From positions 1-64,000 of the forward strand of contig WGMT01000047.1 of NCBI GenBank assembly GCA_016124945.1: a stretch of 64,000 bases of DNA. The letters run 5' to 3'. This DNA comes from a bacterium (GTDB taxonomy: Bacteria; Chloroflexota; Anaerolineae; Caldilineales; Caldilineaceae). Below the pieces are notes generated by a model, which did no database searches, was not told where the DNA came from, and saw nothing but the letters and a program-made list of their open reading frames with translations. Both the position numbers and the translations under genes were made by a program. This document shows, piece by piece, positions 1-7,934 of this stretch. Position 1 is the first letter of the stretch. The number at the start of each line of letters is the position of its first letter.

Positions 1-838
1 CACTCTTGAAGGCTTTGCGCGACCAACGCAACATGGGTTCGTTGTCCGGCGCGGCTCGCCAGTACATATCCTCCATGCCGATCTGCCAGCAGCGGCGGGT
101 GACTTCGCCGATGAGCATAAAGCCCTTGCCCAGCCGTTGCAGGGGCGGATCCACAAAGAGAATTTCGATGAGCAATTGCAGGGGCGCTTCCCGCATGTTC
201 AGCACCCAGCCCACGATTTCGCCGTGATAGCGCAACCCCAGGCTGGTCTCCGGATCCCAGGCTGCGGTGGGGCGGCCAAAGGGCGAGAGGTCCGGAGGAT
301 ACCAGCCCTCTTTGCCCCGCTGGGCGATGAGGTGACGATCGTCCTCTGTCACCTCGGGCCAGGGGACCACTTCGTAGGGTGGGCGGAAGCGATACTTCTG
401 CACCCACTCCAGATGGAGCGCGTCCCGCTCGCGCGTGGTCCAGAAGACGATGTGGCTGAGGGTCGGCGGCTGCCAACCCCGTTTGGCCAGAAGCGACTCG
501 AAGTGCGGCGTCTGTTCGTTCGGGCGGTAGAAGGTGCGGATCCGTTCGGCGTTGGCCTGAAGCGCCGCATCTTCCAGCCCAGCCAGGAGCGCGCCGCCGA
601 TCCCGGCGCGGCGATAGGCAGGCAGCACGTAGAGATCGATCAAGCCAGCGGATGATCCGTTCACTGCGCCGACGGCGATGCCCGCAGGCTGGCCCAGTAA
701 GGAAGCGCCCAGCACAATCTGCGCTGGATTCTGCCGCTCTTCCCAGATCTGCCGACGTTCTCCTGGCTGCATAAGCAGCAGGAAGGGGGGCAGGGTCTGC
801 TCGTCTAGACGATGAAGGGTGAAGGCTGGTTTGCTCAT
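1..838 (-). CDS. Tandem-GNAT acetyltransferase, partial (runs off left edge)
   Basis: Reading from ATG at 838 gives an open frame of 279 codons with no stop before base 1, so the 3' end is outside the window. Two GNAT-like halves are visible. The first has the acetyl-CoA loop YRRAGIG at about residues 75-81 after DLYVLP. The second contains the ETSLGLRYHGEIVGW strand and the LQRLGKGFMLIGEV helix. It is closely related to the N-terminal part of the protein at 5720-7450 and to 14387-15265. It starts 56 nt after the precursor gene at 895-1239, with a GAGG ribosome site. The family transfers acyl groups to amines. Its pairing with a precursor peptide suggests a tailoring or immunity role, which is inference. 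Confidence 0.85.
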   Translation of the reverse strand, partial: MSKPAFTLHRLDEQTLPPFLLLMQPGERRQIWEERQNPAQIVLGASLLGQPAGIAVGAVNGSSAGLIDLYVLPAYRRAGIGGALLAGLEDAALQANAERIRTFYRPNEQTPHFESLLAKRGWQPPTLSHIVFWTTRERDALHLEWVQKYRFRPPYEVVPWPEVTEDDRHLIAQRGKEGWYPPDLSPFGRPTAAWDPETSLGLRYHGEIVGWVLNMREAPLQLLIEILFVDPPLQRLGKGFMLIGEVTRRCWQIGMEDMYWRAAPDNEPMLRWSRKAFKS

Positions 839-894
839 GATGACCTCAAGAGAACGGTCCTCGTTTGGGTACTGCTTTTGTGCAGTCAGCTGAC

Positions 895-1239
895 TCAACA
901 ACTGGAACGGTCGGTGGTAACGTTTCTGCGGGCACGCGTATCGCTACAAACCGTTGGAATCGGTCGTAAGGTACGTCCGCCGCCAATCAGGGAGAGTTCC
1001 AGATCGTCCAGCGGCAGGGCGTCCAGGTCGGGCAGGGTGGGGGGCAGCACCAGGATGTGGTGGCCCGGTTCTTCTTCCAACACGGTGATGGTCATGCCCA
1101 GCGGCAGAGCTATGCCTAGAAAGTCGGAGACGGCAGCCTTGGGATCATCCAACAGGCGATGGCGAAAGGCGGGATCGCGTTGAACCTGTTCAATGATGCG
1201 GGATTCCAACTCGTCGCGATAGGTGTCGGCAATTGTCAT
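895..1239 (-). CDS. NHLP-leader lanthipeptide precursor (copy 1)
   Basis: A 114-residue protein with a nitrile-hydratase-like (NHLP) leader: DPAFRHRLLDDPKAA at about 21-35, then LPLGMTITVLEE and HHILVLPPTLP, then an acidic-hydrophobic stretch ending LSLIGGG. The presumed core of about 26 residues starts RTLRP, has one inner Cys (PTVC), several Thr/Ser and ends RSSC. The start at 1239 has AGGAG about 9 nt upstream. NHLP leaders are known to direct RiPP enzymes, including LanM synthetases for proteusin- or prochlorosin-like products. The GGG before RTLRP is a plausible cleavage zone, but the protease is not known. It is followed by a GNAT gene, as are the other copies. Confidence 0.9.
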   Translation of the reverse strand: MTIADTYRDELESRIIEQVQRDPAFRHRLLDDPKAAVSDFLGIALPLGMTITVLEEEPGHHILVLPPTLPDLDALPLDDLELSLIGGGRTLRPIPTVCSDTRARRNVTTDRSSC

Positions 1240-1379
1240 AAAGTGCTTCTCCTTAAGGGTTTACAATGAAACGGTGTGCAATGAACACGATCATCATTTT
1301 GTACGGATCAAACTGGGTGCAAAATAAATTTGTGTGGGTAAAGCATCCGTATTCTCGCATAACAAAAGTGGGTTCATCA

Positions 1380-1637
1380 TCATTGCCGTTGCCGCCGTGG
1401 ATAGACGAAGCGGTAGGCGGACAGCACATAGAGATCGCTCAAGCCAGCGGAGGCTCCGTTCACTGTGCCGACAGCGATGCCCGCAGGCTGGCCAAGCAAG
1501 GACGCGCCCAGCACAATCTGCGCTGGATCGTGCCGGTCTCTCCAGATCCGCCGACGTTCTTCTGGCTGCATGAGCAGCAGGAAGGGGGGCAGGGTCTGCT
1601 CGTCCAGCCGGTGAATGGTACATGCAGATGTGTTCAT
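1380..1637 (-). pseudogene. Truncated GNAT acetyltransferase remnant
   Basis: This 85-residue frame begins 7 nt after the precursor at 1645-2019. Its first 70 residues match the start of the GNAT protein at 1-838 almost exactly (HRLDEQTLPPFLLLMQP, LGASLLGQPAGIAVG). After DLYVLSAYR the frame ends in an unrelated tail just where the acetyl-CoA binding loop should follow. The second GNAT half is missing. It is a decayed duplicate of the precursor partner gene. A short peptide may still be made. Confidence 0.8.
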
Positions 1638-1644
1638 CGTGACC

Positions 1645-2019
1645 TCAGCAGGAGCTTCGCTGGTTGCTCCTGGCATTGGACGCAGAGGCCCTCGTGTTTT
1701 CTACCCCGCACTGTGTCGCAAAAGGCCGCAAGGTACGTCCGCCGCCAACCAGGGAGAGTTCTAGATCGTCCAGCGGCAGGGCATCCAGGTCAAGCAGGGC
1801 GTCCAGGTTGGGCAGGGTGGGGGGCAGCACGAGGATGTGGTGGCCCGGCTGTTCTTCCAGCACAGTGATCGTCATGCCCTGTGGCAGGTCCATGCCCAAG
1901 AATTCGGCCACGGCTGCTTTGGGATCATCCAACAGGCGACGGCGAAAGGCAGGATCGCGTTGGGCCTGCTCAACGAGGCGAGATTCTAATTCCTGGCGAG
2001 ATGTGGTTGTGTTTGTCAT
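1645..2019 (-). CDS. NHLP-leader lanthipeptide precursor (copy 2)
   Basis: A 124-residue precursor starting at 2019 behind a strong AGGAGA site. The leader has RDPAFRRRLLDDPKAAVAEF, LPQGMTITVLEEQPGHH and LVLPPTLP. A small internal duplication (LDALLDLDALPLDD) makes it longer than copy 1. After LSLVGGG the presumed core starts RTLRP, has an inner Cys (FATQC), is rich in Asn/Ser/Arg and ends RSSC. The hairpin 2066-2144 separates it from the NHL-repeat gene upstream. A truncated GNAT gene follows. The product is probably modified by the LanM at 21541-25293, because no other modification enzyme of that kind is in the window. Confidence 0.9.
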   Translation of the reverse strand: MTNTTTSRQELESRLVEQAQRDPAFRRRLLDDPKAAVAEFLGMDLPQGMTITVLEEQPGHHILVLPPTLPNLDALLDLDALPLDDLELSLVGGGRTLRPFATQCGVENTRASASNARSNQRSSC

Positions 2020-2065
2020 GTAATCATTCTCCTGAGTTGTTTGTATCACTATTTGTTTACACCAT

Positions 2066-2144
2066 GTAGGGGTTTGCGTTGGGGCGGGTGACAATACAGG
2101 TGCGCCGCACCTGTATTGTCACCCGCCCCAACGCAAACCCCTAC
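2066..2144. repeat. Perfect 39-bp inverted repeat (REP-like hairpin)
   Basis: Arms 2066-2104 and 2106-2144 are exact reverse complements with a single central base. The outer ends read GTAGGGG/CCCCTAC. The right arm overlaps the TAG stop of the NHL gene. It lies between that gene and precursor copy 2, so it could stop, process or stabilise the message. There is no U-tract. Confidence 0.9.
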
Positions 2145-4936
2145 CGTGATACACCGGGCAAGTAAAGTTTTGTTGGCAAAGCCAACGGACCGCGGAAGCC
2201 AAGCACACGGTTGTTGCCGTTGTCTGAGACGAAGAGATCACCGTCGGCGTTGAGGCCGAGGCTGATCGGCGCATTGAATGTCCCCGGGCCAAGGAGGCTG
2301 CTACCGTTGGCAACACTGCGCCCCTGGTTGGGCTGGTTACGGGCAAAGGAACCTTCTTGCCCCAGCACCAGATCGGCCACCTGATCCGTGTTGAGCGGGT
2401 CGGCGTAGCCCAGCACCCGGTTGTTGTCCATATCGGCCACGAAGAGGTTGCCGTCACCATCTACCACCAGCCCGTAGGGGTAGTTCAAGCTTTCGGCGCT
2501 GATGCCACCTTTGTTGGGCGTGCCGCTGGTAAAGTCGCCCCTCTGCCCGATGACCAGATCGGCGACGGCGTCTGTGCCGAGCGGGTTCACATAGACCAAT
2601 ACACGGTGATTGTTGCTGTCGGCCACGTAGAGATTGTCCGCCGCGTCTACGGCCACGCCGCTCGGAAAGTGCAACCCTGCCGCGTTGATGGCGCCCCCGC
2701 CGTTGGGGGTGGTGCCGTTGAGATCCGCCTGCCCGAAGACACGGTCGGGGGTAACGTCCTGATCTGCCAGCGGCGTCTCGTAGAAGAGGACGCGATGGTT
2801 GAAGGTATCGGCCACGTAGAGATTGTCCTGGCTGTCGAGTGCCAGTGATACAGGGTTGTTCAGATTCAGGATCAGCAGCGCCGCCGGCATGGCATTGGTG
2901 AAAGGCTTTGTATAGACAATCACCGCTCCTTCACTGGCGTCGGCCACGTAGAGGTTGCCCTGGCTGTCCAGCGCCAGCCCCACAGGCCGAATCAGGTTCA
3001 GCCCGATCAACTCGGTGTAGAAGTAAGTTTCAAAATCGGGCTTGCCCAACACAAGATCCGCTGCACCGCCCTTTGTTTGAGCCTCGCTGCTGGGCCAACT
3101 TAGCACGCGGGCGTTGCCCGTATCGGCCACGAAAACGCGCCCGCTGTCAGGGTCTACCACGGTGCCGCTGGGATCAAAGAGATTGTCGTTCGAGGTGGGC
3201 GTCCATGGGCCGTCGCTGCCGGTGAAGCTCTGCTGACCGATCACGCCATCTGCCAGGTCGTCCCCTGGTTGTGGTTCGTAGATCTGGAGCGTAAAGGGAG
3301 CCGAGACACCACCGCCAGGCGACGGGTTGCGCAGGGTGACGGTGAGCACACCGCTGGTCACCACCTCTGCGGCTTGAATGTCGGCAAAGGTCAACCCCAG
3401 AAAGTCGCTACCGCCTGTACGTGGCACGCCGTTCACCTCGACGACCGTGTCGGAGATGATGCCTGATCCCCAGATGGCCAGTCTGAAAGATCCCTGCTTA
3501 CCACCGTCCAAAAACGAGAAATCGGTGAGGCCGGGCGGCACGGTGCCAGGGTCCAATTCCGAGATCACGGGCACAGGATTGGGGAGGGGTTGGTTGTATT
3601 GCAGCACGCGGTGGTTGCCGTTGTCGGCAATGTAAACGTCCAGGTAGAGGGCATCGGTGGCGATGCCGGTGGGGGTGTAGAGCGTCGATGCGCTGATGCC
3701 GCCGCTGTTCGGTTGGTTGCCGCTGAAATCCGCCTGCCCGAAGACAGCATCCGCCGTGGCGTTCCCGTCGGTGAGATCGAAGGCAAGGACGCGATGGTTG
3801 TGGCTATCGGCCACGAAGAGGCGCTGGCCGGCGTCCATCTTCAGCCCGGTGGGGTGGTTGAGGGCGGTAGCAGAGACACCGCCGTTGTTGGGGCTGTTGC
3901 TCACATAGTCGGGCTGGCCGAAGACGCCGTCGGCCACGTTGTCGAAGGGAGCGTCGGAGAAGAAGAGGATGCGGTTGTTGCCCGTGTCGGTGACATAGAT
4001 CTCGTTGCCCAACAGCCCTGCCGCCACCCCGGTGGGTGCGTTCATGCTGCGTTGGGTGGGAGGGTTGGGGGCGGCGTTGGCGTTCGGCACTTGCTGGGGA
4101 TCGGGATCGTCCTGGCCGACGATTACCGATGCAAACTCGCCATTTTGTAACGGCCAGGTGTAGATCACCACGCGATTGTTGCCGGTGTCGGCCACCACTA
4201 GATTGTCGTTGACGTCTGTAACGAGGCCGTGCGGTCGGCTGAGCGTGTCTACGGCGGTGGGGCGGGCGGCGTTGCTCGTCATACTGACCTGCCCCAACAC
4301 GTAGTCGGCCTCCTGGCCGTCTTCGAAGAGTGGGTGCGATTCACCGGGAACGTAGTCGTCCTCGCTGTAGTTCACCGGGAAGAAGACCAGCACCCGGTTA
4401 TTCCCTGTATCGGCAACGTAGATTAGGCCGTCAAAGCCGACGGTGATGCCACGCGGCGCGTTCAGGCTGGCGGCAGCGGGTGGATCCAATACAGTGGTGG
4501 TGGTGAAGTCGGGCTGGCCCAGCACCACATTGGCGGGATCGCCGTTTTCGTAGAGATCGACGCTGTCCCAGATCAAGACGCGGTTGTGGGCGGTGTCGGC
4601 TACGAAAATTTGGCCGGTCAGGTTGTAGACAAAGAGATCGCCGGGCTGGTTGAGGGCAGCGGCAGTGGCTGTGATGGGTGCCGTGTTTGTCGAAAAATTG
4701 GGCTGGCCGAAAAGTCCGTCGGCCACGGTGTCAAATTCGCCTTCCAGATCGGCAGCTGCCGCGTTGCGGGTAAAGCTGATCCTCACCAGCCTGTCTAGGG
4801 TCGGCTTAACCTTCTGAAAGGCTGGTTGGGCCAGTTCTGGGGCAGGGAGCGCAAAGAAACGCAGAATGCCAAGCAGCCCAAACGAGATGGTGCCTACTGT
4901 CAGCAATACAAGCATCAAACGGGTCAATCGATTCAT
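2141..4936 (-). CDS. Secreted NHL-repeat beta-propeller protein (paralogue 1)
   Basis: A 931-residue protein starting at 4936 (AAGGGGGTG site). An N-terminal hydrophobic segment (LMLVLLTVGTISFGLLGIL, about 7-25) acts as signal or anchor. About a dozen NHL-type blades follow, each with a VADTxNNRVL-like strand and a GQPDF-like turn. A beta-sandwich resembling IPT/TIG domains interrupts them at about 460-570. The C-terminus ends LYLPGVSR, a tail shared in style with the other two large exported proteins here. NHL propellers usually bind proteins or ligands outside the cell. The gene lies directly upstream of precursor copy 2, and its paralogue lies upstream of copy 3. A role in display, binding or self-protection is possible but unproven. 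Confidence 0.88.
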   Translation of the reverse strand: MNRLTRLMLVLLTVGTISFGLLGILRFFALPAPELAQPAFQKVKPTLDRLVRISFTRNAAAADLEGEFDTVADGLFGQPNFSTNTAPITATAAALNQPGDLFVYNLTGQIFVADTAHNRVLIWDSVDLYENGDPANVVLGQPDFTTTTVLDPPAAASLNAPRGITVGFDGLIYVADTGNNRVLVFFPVNYSEDDYVPGESHPLFEDGQEADYVLGQVSMTSNAARPTAVDTLSRPHGLVTDVNDNLVVADTGNNRVVIYTWPLQNGEFASVIVGQDDPDPQQVPNANAAPNPPTQRSMNAPTGVAAGLLGNEIYVTDTGNNRILFFSDAPFDNVADGVFGQPDYVSNSPNNGGVSATALNHPTGLKMDAGQRLFVADSHNHRVLAFDLTDGNATADAVFGQADFSGNQPNSGGISASTLYTPTGIATDALYLDVYIADNGNHRVLQYNQPLPNPVPVISELDPGTVPPGLTDFSFLDGGKQGSFRLAIWGSGIISDTVVEVNGVPRTGGSDFLGLTFADIQAAEVVTSGVLTVTLRNPSPGGGVSAPFTLQIYEPQPGDDLADGVIGQQSFTGSDGPWTPTSNDNLFDPSGTVVDPDSGRVFVADTGNARVLSWPSSEAQTKGGAADLVLGKPDFETYFYTELIGLNLIRPVGLALDSQGNLYVADASEGAVIVYTKPFTNAMPAALLILNLNNPVSLALDSQDNLYVADTFNHRVLFYETPLADQDVTPDRVFGQADLNGTTPNGGGAINAAGLHFPSGVAVDAADNLYVADSNNHRVLVYVNPLGTDAVADLVIGQRGDFTSGTPNKGGISAESLNYPYGLVVDGDGNLFVADMDNNRVLGYADPLNTDQVADLVLGQEGSFARNQPNQGRSVANGSSLLGPGTFNAPISLGLNADGDLFVSDNGNNRVLGFRGPLALPTKLYLPGVSR

Positions 4937-5156
4937 ACGGGCACACCCCCTTTTCAATAATTAAGCGATTGGGGCTGATTTACGTTTCGCCGGGAGATGA
5001 AATAGCGCCTGGCAGGGCGACGCGTGTCAGCAGATGGAACAAGCAGTTGTCGCAGGAGCGCGGTGGACGAATGTATCGCTGCAAGGAACTGGGCGTTTCA
5101 GGCAGGCGAGCGCGCGCTCCTGCCCGGGAGAGTTCCAGGTCGTCCTGAGAAAGTAT

Positions 5157-5302
5157 CTAAAGTGACTTCAATAGGAAAACGGAAGTCTTGTGGCTAGCGC
5201 CAATTGAATAGAGAAGTCGCTATGCCATCGTGACCCTGGCAAGCGCATGTCTGCTCAACTGGCACGAGCGACACTTCAGTTTTCAAAATGGAATTACTTT
5301 AG
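5157..5302. mobile_element. MITE-like insertion with imperfect terminal inverted repeats
   Basis: The ends read CTAAAGTGAC on the left and the complement of CTAAAGTAAT on the right. About 17 of 23 terminal positions pair. The 146-bp segment lacks a convincing gene. It separates the leader part of a precursor gene (5305-5511) from a remnant of the later leader segment (DDLELS, near 5130-5147). No clear target duplication is visible, so this is a suggestion. Confidence 0.45.
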
Positions 5303-5304
5303 GT

Positions 5305-5511
5305 CTAACAGAGCGGGGGATCAGCGGTGTGATAGCCGGGCTGTTTCTCCGGCAGGGGAATGGCCAAGCCATGTAGCAAATTGAGGCCCACGAAGTCGGC
5401 CAGGGTGGCCTTGGGGTTGTCCAACAGGCGGCGGAGGGCTGGGTCGCCTTGTGCCTGCTCTACGATGTGGAATTCTGCTTTGTGGCGCGGGGTGGTAATG
5501 GTTCTCGGCAT
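5305..5511 (-). pseudogene. Broken NHLP precursor
   Basis: A 68-residue frame from 5511 (AAAGGACA site, as in the precursor at 7467-7808). It keeps the leader start, with GDPALRRLLDNPKATLADF and an altered LEEQPGHH segment (PEKQPGYH). It then ends after DPPLC without LVLPP, GGG or a core. Traces of the missing downstream part (DDLELS reading on the minus strand) occur near 5130-5147, beyond a MITE-like insert. The RTLRP core is not recognisable there. It probably yields no natural product. Confidence 0.7.
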
Positions 5512-5521
5512 ACACTGTCCT

Positions 5522-5640
5522 TTTTTGATTGTGTGTAATTTTTGATTGTGTGTAATTTTTGATTGTGTGTAATTTTTGATTGTGTGTAATTTTTGATTGT
5601 GTGTAATTTTTGATTGTGTGTAATTTTTGATTGTGTGTAA
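5522..5640. repeat. Seven tandem copies of a 17-bp unit
   Basis: The unit tttttgattgtgtgtaa is repeated exactly seven times without interruption. It lies in the 5' leader between the promoter at 5681-5712 and the broken precursor start at 5511. As 17 is not a multiple of three, translation through it shifts frame between copies. It looks like slippage expansion, not CRISPR, since there are no spacers. Confidence 0.95.
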
Positions 5641-5680
5641 TGGATGAGCATGTCCGTTGTGAGAATCGGACAATATTGGC

Positions 5681-5712
5681 ATTATAGTACACGCGCGTTA
5701 TGAAAGCGTTAT
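5681..5712 (-). promoter_or_regulatory. Candidate BTAD/SARP-type promoter
   Basis: On the minus strand two ATAACG boxes lie 11 bp apart (5707-5712 and 5696-5701). A perfect TATAAT -10 element follows 9 nt later (5681-5686). SARP/BTAD activators are known to bind direct repeats of 11-bp period next to the -10 box. It would drive the unit beginning with the broken precursor and continuing through the NHL gene and precursor copies 2 and 1. Confidence 0.6.
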
Positions 5713-5719
5713 TGCTTCC

Positions 5720-7450
5720 TCACTCTTCTTTCTTGGCGCGGATGGCGCCGCTGGTGAAGCACGCCATTAATTCCTGCAAGACGGGCGGCTCCAGGCTTTG
5801 TAACTGGCTCTGCAATTCCGCCGGCAGCTTGTCCAGCAACTCGTCGGGCCTGTAGCGGTGCTGGATGACGACGTCGATCTCTGTGAAGCCCGCTGTGTGC
5901 AGCAGACCGGTGAGCTGGTCGGTGGTCATGGCGCCGAAGATGCAGCCTGCTGTGTCCAGCCCGGCCTGAATCTGCGCCTCAGAGATGGGAAACGCGCTTA
6001 GATCACCGTCTACTATCACTTCGGCGATAGCGAGACGCCCACCTGGTTTCAGCACGCGGTAGGCTTCGGCCAGGGCGGCGCTTGTCTCTGGAGAGAGATT
6101 GACGACGCAGTTGCCAAGTATTACATCTATTGAGTTATCGGGCAGAGGCAACGATTCTATCTCGCTTTTGCGGAACTCCACATTCGTGGCCCCCACTTTG
6201 GCGGCGTTGAGGCGGGCCAGTTCCAGCATTTTGTCGGTCATGTCCACACCGTAGACGAAGCCGGTCGGCCCTACCTTGCGCGCCGCCAACAGGACATCCA
6301 AGCCGCCGCCGCAGCCAAGATCGAGCACCACTTCGCCCGGTTGCAGCGCCGCAATGGGATGGGGATTGCCGCAGCCGATAGAACCAGAAACAATGCTTTG
6401 GGGTAGACCGTCCAACTCCTCGTCCAGGTAAAAGTTGTTGCCGTAAGTGCCCCCGTTCTCCGTGCGTCCATTGATCGGCGCAACGGCCGCCTGTAGATTT
6501 TCTTCAGCCATGCGCGTGTAGAAATTCCGCAGATCGGCTTTGACGGCGTCGGGTGTGCGAGGCTCCCGGCCATTGGCTACCAACGCCTTCTGGCTGGTCC
6601 ACTCCTCAAATTCGTCTGTAAGCACACTCTTGAAGGCTTTGCGCGACCAGCGCAACATGGGTTCGTTGTCCGGCGCGGCCCGCCAGTACATATCCTCCAT
6701 GCCGATCTGCCAGCAGCGGCGGGTGACTTCGCCGATGAGCATAAAGCCCTTGCCCAGCCGTTGCAGGGGCGGATCCACAAAGAGAATTTCGATGAGCAAT
6801 TGCAGGGGCGCTTCTCGCACGTTCAGCACCCAGCCCACGATTTCGCCGTGATAGCGCAGCCCAAGGCTGGTCTCCGGATCCCAGGCTGCGGTGGGACGGC
6901 CAAAGGGCGAGAGGTCCGGAGGATACCAGCCCTCTTTGCCCCGCTGGCCGATGAGGTGGCGCTCTTCCTCGGTCACCTCAGGCCAGGGGACCACTTCGTA
7001 CGGTGGGCGAAAGCGATACTTCTGCACCCAATCTAGATGGAGCGCGTCCCGTTCTCGCGTCGTCCAGAAGACGATGTGGCTGAGGGTCGGCAGGTCCCAG
7101 CCCTGCCTGGCCAGGACCCGCTCGAAGGTTGGGGTGTGGTCGTCCCGGCGGTAGAGGGCATAGAATTTGCCAATGCCCGCGCGTTGGGCCGCTTCCTCTA
7201 CCGCCGCCAACAGGGACGCGCCGATGCCGGCTTTGCGATAGGCCGGCATCACGTAGAGATCCAGCAACTGAGCCGTTTCGCCGTCGGTGTGAACAACCGC
7301 CACACCGGCCGGTTGTCCCCAAAAGGACGCGCCCAGCACCAGCAACTCTGGATCGGAGCCGATCTTGAGCACGTCCTGGCGCAGGCCCGGACGTACCATC
7401 AGGGCGTACGGTCGCACCGAGCCGGCATCGAGTGGATGAATGGCGATCAT
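5720..7450 (-). CDS. Tandem GNAT fused to ArsM-like SAM methyltransferase
   Basis: A 576-residue fusion starting at 7450, 17 nt after precursor copy 3. Residues about 1-300 are two GNAT-like halves (YRKAGIG acetyl-CoA loop at 71-77) nearly identical to the protein at 1-838. Residues about 315-576 are a class I SAM methyltransferase of the arsenite methyltransferase type: SIGCGNP, VLDLGCGGGLDVLLAA (about 373), GVDMTDKMLELA and GNCVVNLSP (about 447). The Cys residues in GCGNP and NCVVNL are those conserved in ArsM, and a further Cys lies near the C-terminus. In this setting the enzyme may modify the peptide, not arsenic, but that is inference. The fusion boundary lies near EEWTSQKALVANG, exactly where the stand-alone GNAT protein at 14387-15265 ends. 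Confidence 0.85.
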   Translation of the reverse strand: MIAIHPLDAGSVRPYALMVRPGLRQDVLKIGSDPELLVLGASFWGQPAGVAVVHTDGETAQLLDLYVMPAYRKAGIGASLLAAVEEAAQRAGIGKFYALYRRDDHTPTFERVLARQGWDLPTLSHIVFWTTRERDALHLDWVQKYRFRPPYEVVPWPEVTEEERHLIGQRGKEGWYPPDLSPFGRPTAAWDPETSLGLRYHGEIVGWVLNVREAPLQLLIEILFVDPPLQRLGKGFMLIGEVTRRCWQIGMEDMYWRAAPDNEPMLRWSRKAFKSVLTDEFEEWTSQKALVANGREPRTPDAVKADLRNFYTRMAEENLQAAVAPINGRTENGGTYGNNFYLDEELDGLPQSIVSGSIGCGNPHPIAALQPGEVVLDLGCGGGLDVLLAARKVGPTGFVYGVDMTDKMLELARLNAAKVGATNVEFRKSEIESLPLPDNSIDVILGNCVVNLSPETSAALAEAYRVLKPGGRLAIAEVIVDGDLSAFPISEAQIQAGLDTAGCIFGAMTTDQLTGLLHTAGFTEIDVVIQHRYRPDELLDKLPAELQSQLQSLEPPVLQELMACFTSGAIRAKKEE

Positions 7451-7466
7451 TTGCGCGTCCTTGGCC

Positions 7467-7808
7467 TCAGCAGGAACTTCGGGATGTAAGCGTGGCAGAG
7501 TGATTGGCTGCTCTTGTATTGGACGCTGCGCACCGGAGCAAGTGCGGTCGCAGTGTCCGTCCGCCACCCACCAGGGCCAGATCCAGTTCGTCTAGCGGTA
7601 AGGCATCGACCGAGGGCGGCGCAGGGGGCAACACCAACACATGGTGGCCCGGCTGCTCTTCCAGTACGGTGACGGTCATCCCCGGCGGCAGGGCCACGCC
7701 CAGCAGATCGGCGATGGCGGCTTTGGGGTCGTCCAGCAGCCGCCGGCGGAAGGCGGGGTCGGCGCCTGCTTGTTCGATCAGTTGGGTTTCAATCTCGTGT
7801 CGGTTCAT
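7467..7808 (-). CDS. NHLP-leader lanthipeptide precursor (copy 3)
   Basis: A 113-residue precursor from 7808 (AAAGGACA site; MNRHEIETQ start shared with copy 4). The leader shows GADPAFRRRLLDDPKAAIAD, LPPGMTVTVLEEQPGHH and LVLPPAPP, and ends LALVGGG. The presumed core starts RTLRP, has an inner Cys (HLLRC), many Ser/Thr/Asn, and ends RSSC. The gene lies 3' of NHL paralogue 2, behind a long hairpin, and 17 nt before the GNAT-methyltransferase fusion. Confidence 0.92.
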   Translation of the reverse strand: MNRHEIETQLIEQAGADPAFRRRLLDDPKAAIADLLGVALPPGMTVTVLEEQPGHHVLVLPPAPPSVDALPLDELDLALVGGGRTLRPHLLRCAASNTRAANHSATLTSRSSC

Positions 7809-7843
7809 GATGGGTGTCCTTTCGTGTTGGTTGGAGAAAAATT

Positions 7844-7934
7844 GCAGTAGACGTAGGGGCACGGGGTGGGGCGGGCAGAGTGCTCGCTATGGAACGGGCT
7901 ATTCCGCCCCACCCCGTGCCCCTACATCTACTGC
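7844..7934. repeat. Long hairpin, 31-bp arms, after NHL paralogue 2
   Basis: Arms 7844-7874 and 7904-7934 are complementary with one mismatch around a 29-nt loop. As at 2066-2144, the right arm overlaps the NHL stop codon (7928-7930) and includes GTAGGGG/CCCCTAC-type ends. It separates the NHL and precursor genes. Confidence 0.9.

Noticed and set aside
137..655. Plus-strand ORF with HPAHDFAVIAQPQ and similar ORF at 6761-7036
   Set aside because: Both are antisense to the tandem-GNAT genes, which have clear family motifs and ribosome sites.
895..1239. Nitrile hydratase alpha subunit fragment
   Set aside because: The similarity is limited to the leader-type region. The metal-binding Cys cluster is absent and the C-terminal core pattern fits a RiPP precursor.
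2357..4150. Long plus-strand ORFs over the NHL gene
   Set aside because: Val/Gly-rich shadows of NHL blades on the other strand, with no starts supported by ribosome sites.
5522..5692. Reading frames rich in KITHNQKLHTI through the 17-bp repeats
   Set aside because: Low-complexity translation of the repeat in all frames. The supported start at 5511 lies after it.
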